A DNA stretch of 64,000 nt from RCC90-49c sp051016155 (GCA_051016155.1 CP136537.1:496001-560000), one strand, 5' to 3'; shown: positions 18,743-27,764, numbered from the stretch's first letter. Notes: a model not told the origin generated them from the letters alone. Program-made: numbers and translations.

Positions 18743-20209
18743 ATGAACTACCTCAGCACAGACCATCTGATTGTTTACGTCTTTTTACTGATCACCCTTG
18801 CTATTGGCCTCTGGGCGGGGAGAGGCATTAAAGACATTCGAGAGTATGCGGTTGCTAATAAAACTTTTGACACAGGAGCCTTAATACTCACTTACCTTGC
18901 TACCACTATCGGAGGGGGAAGCATCTTTGGAGATACGAGAGAGGTCTTCAACAACGGCATCATAATGACCGTTGCCTTATCTGGTATCTCTATCTCCTTC
19001 TTGCTAAGAGCTTTCCTGATCGCTCCTAGGATGCACTATTTCCATGACTGCCTCACCACAGGAGACATGATGGAGAAGCTCTATGGAATAAATAGTAAAA
19101 TTGTTGCAGGACTTCTGAGCACTTTGAGTGCTATCGCTATAACAGGTATACAGTTAATGGCACTAGGGAAGAGCACTGAATTGTTAGGTATTAATCCCTA
19201 CTGGGGCATTGTTTGGGGAGGGGCAACGCTCACTATTTACGCTACCATAGGCGGGATCAAGGCGGTGACCATCACCGATGTGCTACAGTTCATCGTACTC
19301 ATTATTACGATTCCTACCGTAGCTATTCTTTTAGTAGGACAGGTAGGAGGAGTCAGTACTCTTCTTAGCAAGGTGCCTGCAGATAAGTTTGACATATTCG
19401 GCGTCAAAAACTTTTCTTACTACCTTACTTTCTTCTTGATGTGGTCAATATTATTTACTGAGATGACTCAACCTGCGGCTATGCAGCGGATATTGATGGC
19501 TAAAGATAGCCGACAGCTACGTCAGCTCTACTTAGTTACAGCTGCTACAGACTGCTCCTTTCGATTGGTTACTATGCTCATAGGTCTGACAGGCCTGGTA
19601 CTGTATCCTACTATTGAGGCGAATAGCCTGATCTCTCATATTGTTGGAGAATCTCTTCCTGTAATTCTGAAAGGACTAGCCATAGCGGGCATTTTGTCGA
19701 TGGTAATGTCCACGGCAGATTCCAATCTACATGCTGCAGGGCTTACTCTGACACACGATGTCGTCAAGCCACTGTGTAAGAAGATACAATTAGATATTGA
19801 TGAGCTAAGATGGGCGCGTTACAGTACCCTCTTGATAGGGCTAAGTGCCATCTTAATGGGCTTGCAAGCCACTAACCTACTTAGTTTAAGCCTTCTTGCA
19901 CTCAAGTTTACAGGCCCAATACTTAGCTTTCCTCTTCTAACAGGTATCTTGGGGCTCAAGCCTACAAAAAGAGCTTTCTACATTGCCTCGGCAATCACTT
20001 CGATAGTATTTGTTGTATCAAACACCCTCTTAGCAGAAGAACACCGTCATCTAGATGTATTGATCAGTACTGTGACCAATGGGATCGCTTTGTTGGGCGC
20101 CCATATGGTTGAGCATAGTGGACTCGTCATAGTTAAGCGTGATTTTGAGGGCACTATCGAAGAAGACCTTGGGCAACCAAAGAGCAAGGAACTACCTACA
20201 TATCACTAA
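18743..20209 (+). CDS. Sodium:solute symporter (SSS) family protein, stand-alone
   Basis: 488 aa, the full SSS core of about 13 membrane helices with no extra domain. Family landmarks are GLWAGRGIKDIREYAVANKT, LATTIGGGSIFGDTRE, the GGIKAVTITDVLQF segment and MVMSTADSNLHAAG, the conserved Ser-rich sodium-site helix. It should co-transport Na+ with a small solute; the substrate is unknown. It is a tandem duplicate of the N-terminal 480 residues of the next gene, with closely similar sequence and a duplicated upstream region. It ends at the point where its neighbour continues into sensor domains. Confidence 0.93.
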   Translation: MNYLSTDHLIVYVFLLITLAIGLWAGRGIKDIREYAVANKTFDTGALILTYLATTIGGGSIFGDTREVFNNGIIMTVALSGISISFLLRAFLIAPRMHYFHDCLTTGDMMEKLYGINSKIVAGLLSTLSAIAITGIQLMALGKSTELLGINPYWGIVWGGATLTIYATIGGIKAVTITDVLQFIVLIITIPTVAILLVGQVGGVSTLLSKVPADKFDIFGVKNFSYYLTFFLMWSILFTEMTQPAAMQRILMAKDSRQLRQLYLVTAATDCSFRLVTMLIGLTGLVLYPTIEANSLISHIVGESLPVILKGLAIAGILSMVMSTADSNLHAAGLTLTHDVVKPLCKKIQLDIDELRWARYSTLLIGLSAILMGLQATNLLSLSLLALKFTGPILSFPLLTGILGLKPTKRAFYIASAITSIVFVVSNTLLAEEHRHLDVLISTVTNGIALLGAHMVEHSGLVIVKRDFEGTIEEDLGQPKSKELPTYH

Positions 20210-20463
20210 AAAATAGGCTGTAGGCGGCTCTCTGAGATAGAAAAAGATTTAAGAAGCCGTCCCTTGTGCACTTGCGCACCTAAAGACAATTTTTAGGCAA
20301 ATTTAGGCCCCTGGAGGTGAAAAGTGACCTTCAAGCCACGCCTATCTTGTTCTCTCTCCTCTTACTGTCCTAAAAAGCAAGGCCAAGCTGAGGCTTACAG
20401 CTCTACTGCAGCGAATAGGTTCGATAAGGATAGTCTAGTTACTCATCTTTGTTTAGTTTAGCA

Positions 20464-20493
20464 TTGTTTTGCAGCAATAGGCATTTATATAGT
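20464..20493 (+). promoter_or_regulatory. Putative promoter of the symporter-sensor fusion
   Basis: TTGTTT (20464-20469), 18-bp spacer, TATAGT (20488-20493), 19 bp before the ATG at 20513. The CATCTTTGTTTAG arm is kept upstream and CAAATAAAGATG at the start codon. It is a duplicate of the region before 18743. Confidence 0.4.
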
Positions 20494-20512
20494 CCAATAC
20501 ATACAAATAAAG

Positions 20513-23500
20513 ATGAACTATCTCAGCACAGACCATCTAATTGTTTATGCCTTTTTACTGATCACCCTTGCTATTGGCCTTTGGGCAGGCAGGGGCATTA
20601 AGGATATTCGGGAGTATGCCATTGCTAATAAAACCTTTAGCACAGGAGCACTAGTACTTACTTATCTTGCTACTACTATTGGGGGAGGAAGCATTTTTGG
20701 TGATCCCAAAGAAATTTTTACGAACGGTATTATTATGACCGTTGCTTTATCTGGCATCTCCATATCCTTTCTGCTCAGGACTTTCCTAATTGCACCTAGG
20801 ATGCACTACTTCAACGACTGCCTCACTATTGGAGATGTGATGGGTAAGCTGTATGGAGTTAACAGCAAAATTATTACAGGCTTTTTGAGCGCTTTGTGTT
20901 CGATTGCTTATACAGGCATTCAATTAGTAGCATTGGGTAAAGTTTGTCAGTTATTGTGTATCAGCCCTCATTGGGGAATCATTGTGGGAGGATCAGTCTT
21001 AGCAATTTATTCTGCTATTGGCGGCATCAAAGCTGTGACCATCACTGATGTATTACAGTTTATCGTACTGATTGTAGTGATTCCTGTAGTAGCTACTTTA
21101 CTGGTAGAGCAGGTAGGAGGAATTAGTAACTTGCTAAGTAAGGTGCCTCCAGAAAAATTTGACATACTTGGGGCTGAAAATTTTTCTTATTATCTCACAT
21201 TTTTTTTAATGTGGGCAGTTTTTTTCACAGAAATAACTGATCCAGCTGCTATGCAGCGCATACTGATGGCTAAAGATGGCCAACAGTTACGTCAACTTTA
21301 CTTTGTTTCAGCCGCTACTGACTTCTCTTTTCGATTAGTCATTATGCTTATAGGACTAGCAGGATTAGTACTCTATCCTAATATTGAGGCGAGTACCTTA
21401 ATCCCTCATATTATTGGAGAGTTCTTACCTGTGAGTTTAAAAGGGCTGGTTATAGCTAGTATACTAGCTATGGTAATGTCTACTGCGGACTCTTGTCTTC
21501 ATGCTGCAGGACTTACCTTGACCCATGACGTGGCCAAGCCTATCTGTGATAAAATACAAGTAGACATTAATGAGCTCCGTTGGGCACGATTCAGTACGCT
21601 TATAATTGGCACTGGTGCTATCTTGATAGGGCTACATGCTAATAATCTACTTTATTTAACTCTCATAGCTCTTGAGTGTACAGGTCCAATATTGGCTCTT
21701 CCTCTTTTATCAGGCATTTTGGGGCTTAAGCCTACCAAGAGTGCTTTTTATGTCGCTTTGGGAGCTACATTGTTAGTTTTTTTTGTTTCACACATGCTCT
21801 TGCCAGCAGAAAATAGCCATTTAAATGTGCTTATTAGCACTCTAACTAATGGAATCGTGTTTCTCAGTACTCACGTGATTGCGAATAGTGGATTTCTTGT
21901 TGTTAACCGTAGCACTGATGGTATTAGACGAGAAAACCTCTGGCAGCCAAAAAGTGAAACACTGTCTGCTCAGCTCCAACAATGGATTCCTACACCCAGG
22001 AAAATAATCAGCTATTCTCAACAGCGTGTAGCTACTTACAGTGCTCCCTATATTTTATTCGGGGTATTCTGCTGCATCAATTTTACACTGCCTTATTTCA
22101 TGTGGGCACAGTCTTTAACACAAGCCCCTCATTTAATGTTATATCTCAGGCTTATAGGCGCTACCCTGTGCGCTTTACTCATTGTGCAAGAAAAATGGCC
22201 TAGCTTTCTCCTCCCTTTCTTCCCCACCTTCTGGCACCTGACCCTTCTCTACTGCATTCCTTTCACCAGCACGGTCATGTTCCTTCTGACGCAGGGCAGC
22301 ACTGAGTGGCTCATCAATGTGGCTATTACCATCATGTTCCTCATTGTGCTCGTTGACTGGATGAGCTTTGTGATCTTAACTGCCCTGGGCATTGGCCTGG
22401 GCTTTCTGTTTTACACCCAGCTGATAGGTTCTATCAACATTCAACTTGACTTCAGCAGTGGCTACCTGCTGGTCTATCAAGGCCTCTTTGCTACCCTCAT
22501 TGGCCTCTTATTTGCCCGCAGGAAGCAGCAGCGCTTTGATGCGCTCGCTACCCACAACCAAGCCCTTACTCTGGTGGGCGAAGAGAACAAAGAAAAACGC
22601 TTAGAAGCTGTCAGGGAAAGAGTGCGCATCATCCAAACGCTCAAGCATGCACGCATTCAGGACTTGCTGCAAGTGGCTAAACTCATCAAGGACCTACGTC
22701 TCAAGGCGAAAAAAGTGCCTGATTTGCTAGAAGTAACCACGCAGCTCGAGGGGACGCTCATTCCTATGACCCTGCAGCTACGCGGCATAGAAGACAGAGC
22801 GACTAATTTTCTCAGACTCTCGGTAGAGCAACTAACGATTCAAGCGTTACTGGAGGCAGTAAAAGGCCAGTTAGTAGCCCAAGGCAAGGACCAGGGCATT
22901 CAGTTTTACACCCAGACGAAGCACCAAGAGCTGAGCTGTGATCCGAAACGGATTCAGGAGTTGCTCGTTAGCAGCATCAAAGCCTTGCAAGGAGCCAGTG
23001 ATGAAGCCCCCATCTTGGTAGGCATAGAAGATACGATTCTATCCTATCCGCTCCCTTCTGTGCTGCCTGATTTTCTTAAAAATGTGAAAGCACTGCGTAT
23101 GACCCTCACCACTCGGTCTACCCTTCCTCCTTTGTGGGAAGGGTATCGAGTACAGCTTGAGGGGGGAGAACTCACCACGCCAGAGACAGCGCAAGAGCTG
23201 ATGCTGCTGGAAAACAAGCGCATAGTCAAGGCGCACTATGGCTATACAGATGCCCAAGCAGACACGCTAAGCTACATCATCCCCCTCGACATTGGCGAGG
23301 TCCGTCCGAAAGACCTCGATAAGCCCTACATGGAGCTAGGGGTGAGCCCAGTGAGAGCAGATGATCACTATGAAGGAGCACAAAGGCAAGAAGAGGCATT
23401 CTTAGAGGCAGTGCAGGCAAAGAGCGAGGCAGACATAGAGACCGTCAAGAGTGTGATTGAGCTGATCAAATGGTACCATGGGCCAGTGAGCCGCAGGTCA

Positions 23501-23971
23501 GGCGAGCCGTTCTATTTGCACCCCATGGCAGTAGCGCAGATTGTGTTGGACTACAACACAGATGAAGCCACGATTCTGGGTGCCCTTTTGCACGATACGG
23601 TGGAAGACACAGCGCTGCTTTTGCAGGACGTTGAGGCAGTATTTGGGAAAGAGACGGCAGGGATTGTGGACACAGTGACGCACCTAGAGAGCCAAAAGGA
23701 GAGCTTCTACAAAGTGAAGCTGTCGGCCGAAGAGAACCTTTTGATGCTTATAGAAGCAAACGACAAAAGAGCCTTATATGTGAAAGTAGCCGACCGCATG
23801 CACAACATGCGCACGATCAGTGCGAAGCCATTGAAGAGCCAACTAAAAACAGCGAAAGAGACGCTGGAGTTCTTCGTTCCTTTGTGCAAGGAGCGTTTAG
23901 CGTTAGCGGAAGCTGCCGAGGAGCTGAAGGCAAGAAGCTTGTCAGTGATAGCACAGGAACCGACCTTGTAA
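20513..23971 (+). CDS. Sodium:solute symporter fused to CqsS-like sensor, degenerate histidine-kinase region and SpoT-type HD hydrolase
   Basis: 1152 aa. Residues 1-470 are an SSS transporter. Residues about 485-665 form a six-to-seven-helix membrane block resembling the sensor region of CqsS/LqsS autoinducer kinases (VLVDWMSFVILTALGIGLGF is the closest part). A coiled coil and a kinase-like segment (665-905) follow. I find no clear phospho-acceptor His, no N-box Asn and no DxGxG, so it is probably catalytically dead. Residues about 960-1130 are a RelA/SpoT HD domain with FYLHPMAVA, ALLHDTVEDT and KVADRMHNMRT, all metal and hydrolysis residues kept. No synthetase or TGS domain is present. Likely role: alarmone hydrolysis coupled to uptake or signal sensing. 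Related fusions are known in Rickettsia mobile elements. Confidence 0.88.
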   Translation: MNYLSTDHLIVYAFLLITLAIGLWAGRGIKDIREYAIANKTFSTGALVLTYLATTIGGGSIFGDPKEIFTNGIIMTVALSGISISFLLRTFLIAPRMHYFNDCLTIGDVMGKLYGVNSKIITGFLSALCSIAYTGIQLVALGKVCQLLCISPHWGIIVGGSVLAIYSAIGGIKAVTITDVLQFIVLIVVIPVVATLLVEQVGGISNLLSKVPPEKFDILGAENFSYYLTFFLMWAVFFTEITDPAAMQRILMAKDGQQLRQLYFVSAATDFSFRLVIMLIGLAGLVLYPNIEASTLIPHIIGEFLPVSLKGLVIASILAMVMSTADSCLHAAGLTLTHDVAKPICDKIQVDINELRWARFSTLIIGTGAILIGLHANNLLYLTLIALECTGPILALPLLSGILGLKPTKSAFYVALGATLLVFFVSHMLLPAENSHLNVLISTLTNGIVFLSTHVIANSGFLVVNRSTDGIRRENLWQPKSETLSAQLQQWIPTPRKIISYSQQRVATYSAPYILFGVFCCINFTLPYFMWAQSLTQAPHLMLYLRLIGATLCALLIVQEKWPSFLLPFFPTFWHLTLLYCIPFTSTVMFLLTQGSTEWLINVAITIMFLIVLVDWMSFVILTALGIGLGFLFYTQLIGSINIQLDFSSGYLLVYQGLFATLIGLLFARRKQQRFDALATHNQALTLVGEENKEKRLEAVRERVRIIQTLKHARIQDLLQVAKLIKDLRLKAKKVPDLLEVTTQLEGTLIPMTLQLRGIEDRATNFLRLSVEQLTIQALLEAVKGQLVAQGKDQGIQFYTQTKHQELSCDPKRIQELLVSSIKALQGASDEAPILVGIEDTILSYPLPSVLPDFLKNVKALRMTLTTRSTLPPLWEGYRVQLEGGELTTPETAQELMLLENKRIVKAHYGYTDAQADTLSYIIPLDIGEVRPKDLDKPYMELGVSPVRADDHYEGAQRQEEAFLEAVQAKSEADIETVKSVIELIKWYHGPVSRRSGEPFYLHPMAVAQIVLDYNTDEATILGALLHDTVEDTALLLQDVEAVFGKETAGIVDTVTHLESQKESFYKVKLSAEENLLMLIEANDKRALYVKVADRMHNMRTISAKPLKSQLKTAKETLEFFVPLCKERLALAEAAEELKARSLSVIAQEPTL

Positions 23972-24090
23972 TGGTGTAGTGGTTGTATAGGAAGAGAGCT
24001 AATAGGTCCCTCCCCATCTAGGGGAAGCCCTCACGCCTGTGCCAAGGCTTTCTTCAGACGCAGGTGCCAACACCTGCATCCCCTCTATCC

Positions 24091-24549
24091 ATGTTCAAGC
24101 CTTTTGAGCTGATTGATCTAAGTGCATACAGCGAGGAAGAATTAGCCTAAGGAGGGGCATCAGACTTGTTGCAGCTACTCTTAAAGCATAGCCGCTATCG
24201 GAGCTACTTGGATTGGATCAAGGCGCATCCGAGACTGATCGAAGCGCTGCTCGAGCAGGTGTATGGAATTAGTGGCGTGATATATATATTGGCCACAGAA
24301 GAAGAGAACAGTGCAGAGGCCATTATTAAGGCCATCAGTGCAATCATCCCAGAGAAAAAGGAAGCAATCATGACTGCAGCACAACAACTAAGACAAGAAG
24401 GCATCCAGCAAGGAATGCAACAAGGCATGCAGACAAAAAGCTTGGAGATAGCAAAAAATATGCTTTTACAGCTCCACTGAGGCATCGACCTTGTGCAGAA
24501 AGCGACAGGCCTGAGCCAAGAAGCGCTCGAGCGGCTCCAAAAAGAGTAG
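24091..24549 (+). pseudogene. Rpn family nuclease, decayed second copy
   Basis: From ATG 24091 the frame reads MFKPFELIDLSAYSEEELA, then TAA (24148-24150). It continues in frame with LLQLLLKHSRYRSYLDWIKA, the RQEGIQQGMQQGMQ tail repeats, TGA (24478-24480) and DLVQKATGLSQEALERLQKE. The end matches the first Rpn copy (LKAVQKATGLSQEELERLQKEE). Two nonsense codons and loss of the N-terminal catalytic part make it non-functional. It starts the second Rpn / tail / HEPN-like cassette. Confidence 0.8.
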
Positions 24550-24655
24550 CAGTTCCCCTTTGGATGAAGCCTGCTGGGTGGACCAGGCGATTCTTTCCAA
24601 AGCGCATCTTGTTTTTGTGAGGGGAGCTTATCTATAGGTTTCCCCTAGCTCTAAA

Positions 24656-24918
24656 ATGAATGATCAAATACACACAAGCAACAGGGAGACAAAATCCTCT
24701 CCTATTCCTCAAGGCCTTGCAGCCCAACTCCAAGTAGAAAGAGAGAAAGGAATACAAGAAGGAAGAACGCACGAGCGGCTCGAGCTGGCTAGGGGTATGC
24801 TCATAGAAGGCCATTTCTTTGCGCTTGTCAGGGGCTCACGGGCCTGAGCCGCGAGCAGATCGCTGCTTTTTGTCAGCAGCAACCCTCCGAGCTGCCCCCT
24901 TCCCCATCTACTGTTTGA
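24656..24918 (+). pseudogene. Rpn-tail-like small gene, frameshifted (copy 2)
   Basis: Starts MNDQIHTSNRETKS and continues QLQVEREKGIQEGRTHERLE and LARGMLIEGHFFALVRG, parallel to the copy at 17822. The frame closes early because a G run has four Gs. With five, as in copy 1, it reads on as LTGLSREQIAAFCQQQ to a stop at 24916-24918. The start differs from copy 1, so the N-terminus is not conserved. Confidence 0.55.
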
Positions 24919-24922
24919 TACG

Positions 24923-25309
24923 ATGAATAAGCACAATACCTTGCCCTTCAAGCCCCACCTACCCAGCCTGAGCGGAATCAGTGAGCACGAAGCCTTGTTT
25001 TGGCTGCGTGAAGGCGACTCCTTTTTCCAGGCCTTTCAACTCCATCTTGATGGCCAGCATTACCACAAAGCCGTCTGCACCTTGCACCAGGCCACTGCTT
25101 GCTACTACACAGCCCTCGTGCTAGAGCGCCTTGATGCGTAAAAGCAAGCAGTAGAGCAGCTCTTGGCCCTTTTGAGGAAGCTCACAGCTGAGCCGAGTGA
25201 GGAGTGCTGCGCTGAAGCCTTCACAGCACTTACGCAGTGTGTTGCCTTTTTTAGAGACTTCACGCTCAACTCTCTGGCAAGGCTTCCTAGAAGTAGGCGT
25301 AAGCCCTGA
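24923..25309 (+). pseudogene. HEPN-like small protein, second copy with internal stop
   Basis: From ATG 24923: MNKHNTLPFKPHLPSLSG, then LFWLREGDSFFQAFQLHLDG and AVCTLHQATACYYTALVLER, closely matching the gene at 18080. A TAA at 25139-25141 interrupts it. The frame then continues with QAVEQLLALLRKLTAEPSEE to a second stop at 25307-25309. Gene order and spacing repeat those of the first cassette. Confidence 0.7.
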
Positions 25310-25486
25310 CAAACTCTCCCCGAGCAACAGCCCTTGAGAAAGGAGCAGCTACCATAGAGCGATGGGAGTGCATTCTTTAGCCTCAAGTGTTATCTTTAAA
25401 TGCCTCACAGAAGCAACTCTTGACAAGCATAAGCAGGGGCAGCAACCCCTCACTCATCGCCCTACAGCACTCATCACTCTTCCCCT

Positions 25487-25810
25487 ATGGCGCAACAAGC
25501 TCGCTCTTCTAATCGAAAACACCAGATCGTCTTTCGACTCCACTTACTCGAGAAAAAGGTCATTGCCATCAAGGCAAAAAAAGCAGGCCTCTCTAGGAGT
25601 GAATATCTAAGACAAGCTGCCCTGCAACAGAGCAACAACCCTACCCCTCTAACTCTTCTGAGCCAAACAGACCTTTGCCATCTGCTCGTTCACTACAAAG
25701 AAGAGCTGACCCTTATGAAGGAGCTCATCGAGCAGCGCAAGGACTTTGCTATCGAGCTTCATGGACTCATTGAGCAGCTCCAGCTCATCCTCAATCACTT
25801 GTCAACATGA
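25487..25810 (+). CDS. MobC-like relaxosome accessory protein (ribbon-helix-helix)
   Basis: 107 aa. Residues about 12-50, KHQIVFRLHLLEKKVIAIKA then KKAGLSRSEYLRQAALQQ, have the beta-helix-helix layout of ribbon-helix-helix DNA-binding domains in MobC/BmgB-type mobilisation proteins. The C-terminal half is a coiled helix. Such proteins help a relaxase bind and nick oriT. The next gene overlaps by 4 bp (ATGA), indicating translational coupling. I do not see a relaxase gene downstream, which would normally follow, so the mobilisation module looks incomplete. The nearby 12-bp iterons may be binding sites. Confidence 0.6.
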   Translation: MAQQARSSNRKHQIVFRLHLLEKKVIAIKAKKAGLSRSEYLRQAALQQSNNPTPLTLLSQTDLCHLLVHYKEELTLMKELIEQRKDFAIELHGLIEQLQLILNHLST

Positions 25811-26211
25811 AAAAGCAGTCCCTAACGCAAGCAGCCCTTACTGAGATTCTCATTGAGCAGCTCACGGTGCTGCAAGAAAACCTAGAAGACACCAAGAAAA
25901 TCTTCCTCAGAAAGAATGAGCTCCTCGAAAGGATCGACCAGCATTGTCAACAGCCAATTAGAGTTGATACAGCGCCTATCGAGCATGAGCATGAGAAGCT
26001 AAAAGCTACTCTGCAAGAAGGGCTGTGTCTGCCTCGCTGGCTTGTTTACAGCGGCTTGTCTCTATGTCTTGTGCTATCTCTGAGCCTTGTGGCTAACCTA
26101 CAGCTCTTCCACACGAACAGAAAGCTGCGGGCCTATGTGGAGGAAGCCAATGCCCATATCGTAGCGCTCAGTGAGGAGTTGAAGTCTAACAAGAAAAAAA
26201 AGAGGCAATAA
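25807..26211 (+). CDS. Small single-pass membrane protein of mobilisation-type operon, function unknown
   Basis: 134 aa, start overlapping the stop of the preceding gene (ATGA). The N-terminal half is a charged helix (LTEILIEQLTVLQENLEDTK). A hydrophobic segment at about residues 80-98 (LVYSGLSLCLVLSLSLVANL) is a clear membrane helix, followed by a coiled, very Lys-rich end. Proteins with this layout accompany MobC-like genes on Bacteroidota mobile elements. I do not recognise a specific family. Confidence 0.55.
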   Translation: MKKQSLTQAALTEILIEQLTVLQENLEDTKKIFLRKNELLERIDQHCQQPIRVDTAPIEHEHEKLKATLQEGLCLPRWLVYSGLSLCLVLSLSLVANLQLFHTNRKLRAYVEEANAHIVALSEELKSNKKKKRQ

Positions 26212-27519
26212 GTGGCCAACCCTTGGGCATGCTGTAGGCGGCGCACTCTTAAAACATGATGCCCCTAGTGCGCTTGCTGATGGAGCGCCTGGCTTAGCCA
26301 TCGGCCTCACCCTTGGAGGGCACCAAGTAAGAGGCCAACTTCTTCTACTCCCTTGCTTCTTCCTCTTTGCCTCACTTTGAAAAACCAACAAGAGGGTAGG
26401 CAGTCCACTCGTCAAACTGTAGCAGGCTCATCTGCCCTCCGTGCTGATTCATTTCAAGGGGAGAGGGGGCGTGCTCCAAGACTTCGTCGAGCTGTTTATT
26501 TCGCTCATATAGCTAGAACCTACCCTTTTGTATAGCTTTCTGTAACTACAATTGTATGGACAGTTTTCCCACTCTTGTTTTGTATATACATTCGTATAGA
26601 CAAAACCCCGCTTTTGCACCCTCTCATTCCTTTCTTTTTTCCTTACCGATCACCTATCCAAGCCCCATAATACCCCTCTATCTGCTTGTAAGGGCTTATT
26701 GAGGGGTGACATAAGACGACAGACGTTGGCCTTGTGATGCCGATTCACGCATTGACTCGCTGGTGGGGGTAAAACCCCCATTTTGTATAGCTTTTCGTAA
26801 CTACAATTGTATAGACAATTTACTTTTTTTACGCTCAGCTTCTTTTCTCCCTTCCTTACGGGTTACTTGTCCAAGCGCTCTAAAACGCCTCTATCTGCTC
26901 CTAAAGGGCTATTAGCGAGCTGCCAAGGACGGCCGACAACTACTTGATCTAACAGTGCATTTCTCTTCTTCTCTTCTTGATGGGTAGAAATTGGCAACAA
27001 TACTCCATTTTCATTTTGTAGATACATTTGTAGATACGCTTGTATATACAAAAACCTGTTTTTTCATCATCTAGTTCGCTGCTTCTCTTCTAGGTTTACT
27101 TGTGTGCTTCTCATATAGGGCCTCAGAGCCCGTAGAGGCCTATTGAGGGAGGTAGAGGGCTGCTGGAAGCGCCTCTTTTTTTGCACTTTTAAAGGGATTT
27201 CCCACTCCAGAACTCACTGCTTTACGTCAGTAAAGCGTAGTGAGCTACACATTGCTTCCCAATCGCCCCCTAGAAGCAGTGGCCGAGTAGCACTATTCTA
27301 AGAGGGTGGAAAAAGAAGATGACATCAAGAAAAAAGAGGCTATCCCCTTTTGGCCACGCAGCTAGATCAGAAAGAAGCTCCCCTCACTTTTTACTCTCTG
27401 TTACTCCTCGATGCACCCTCGTTGCAGCTCTCCTCTCAAGTGATCAGGACAATAAAGCAGGTACTTCTGCCTGTTGCCCTCTAGAGAGTGCGTTAAACAG
27501 TGCGCTGTGGGGCCAAACT
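26212..27519. other. Non-coding region with three degenerate repeat blocks of about 250 bp
   Basis: I see no gene here. From about 26520 to 27180 the sequence is organised as loose repeats of roughly 240 bp. Each has a cluster of 12-bp iterons, a pyrimidine-rich stretch, and a block resembling CTCTATCTGCT...AAGGGCTATT. The first 300 bp after the small membrane-protein gene look like decayed coding DNA but match nothing I recognise. Confidence 0.5.
26526..27049 (+). repeat. Eleven 12-bp iterons in four clusters
   Basis: Consensus NNTTGTAtAgAC in exact 12-bp steps. Clusters: 26526-26561 (3 units), 26578-26601 (2), 26781-26816 (3) and 27014-27049 (3). Examples are AATTGTATAGAC, ATTCGTATAGAC, TTTTGTATATAC and ATTTGTAGATAC. 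The layout resembles plasmid iterons or operator arrays. Confidence 0.65.
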
Positions 27520-27680
27520 ACTGACCATTTTTAGCACAATCCGATGAACACTTAGGGATGAAAAAGCCTCCTTGTAGCATACAAAACCCCTTTTTTAATG
27601 TCTTCCGCACTTAGCTTATCACTAGTAGAACCTTTCTAAGAAAGCTTTCCTTCCCACCCCTTCTACAGTGCAAAAAATAA
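27520..27680 (+). repeat. Conserved long leader, copy II
   Basis: Same ordered blocks as copy I: TGACCA..TTTAGCACAA, AAAAAGCCTCC, CCGCACTTAGC, GAACCTTTCTAAGAAAGCTT, CACCCCTTCTA, AGTGCAAAAA. The homology to copy III continues downstream through AGTTATTATAAGTTAG and into the promoter. Confidence 0.7.
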
Positions 27681-27735
27681 GCGCCATTGAGTTATTATAA
27701 GTTAGCAACAGCTTGCTAAAGTGATATTCCGTGCC

Positions 27736-27764
27736 TTGCCTGTTTTGTGAAGAGAGGGTAATAT
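27736..27764 (+). promoter_or_regulatory. Predicted sigma70-like promoter of the TPR/HEAT lipoprotein gene
   Basis: TTGCCT (27736-27741), 17-bp spacer, TAATAT (27759-27764), about 80 bp before the start codon. Exactly the same boxes and spacing, with a near-identical spacer, occur at 63588-63616 before a second lipoprotein gene. The form is E. coli-like rather than the TAnnTTTG box usual in Bacteroidota. Confidence 0.6.

Noticed and set aside
27319..27534. A 71-codon gene before the TPR/HEAT lipoprotein
   Set aside because: No homology or domain pattern, and its end lies in the conserved leader; composition looks non-coding.
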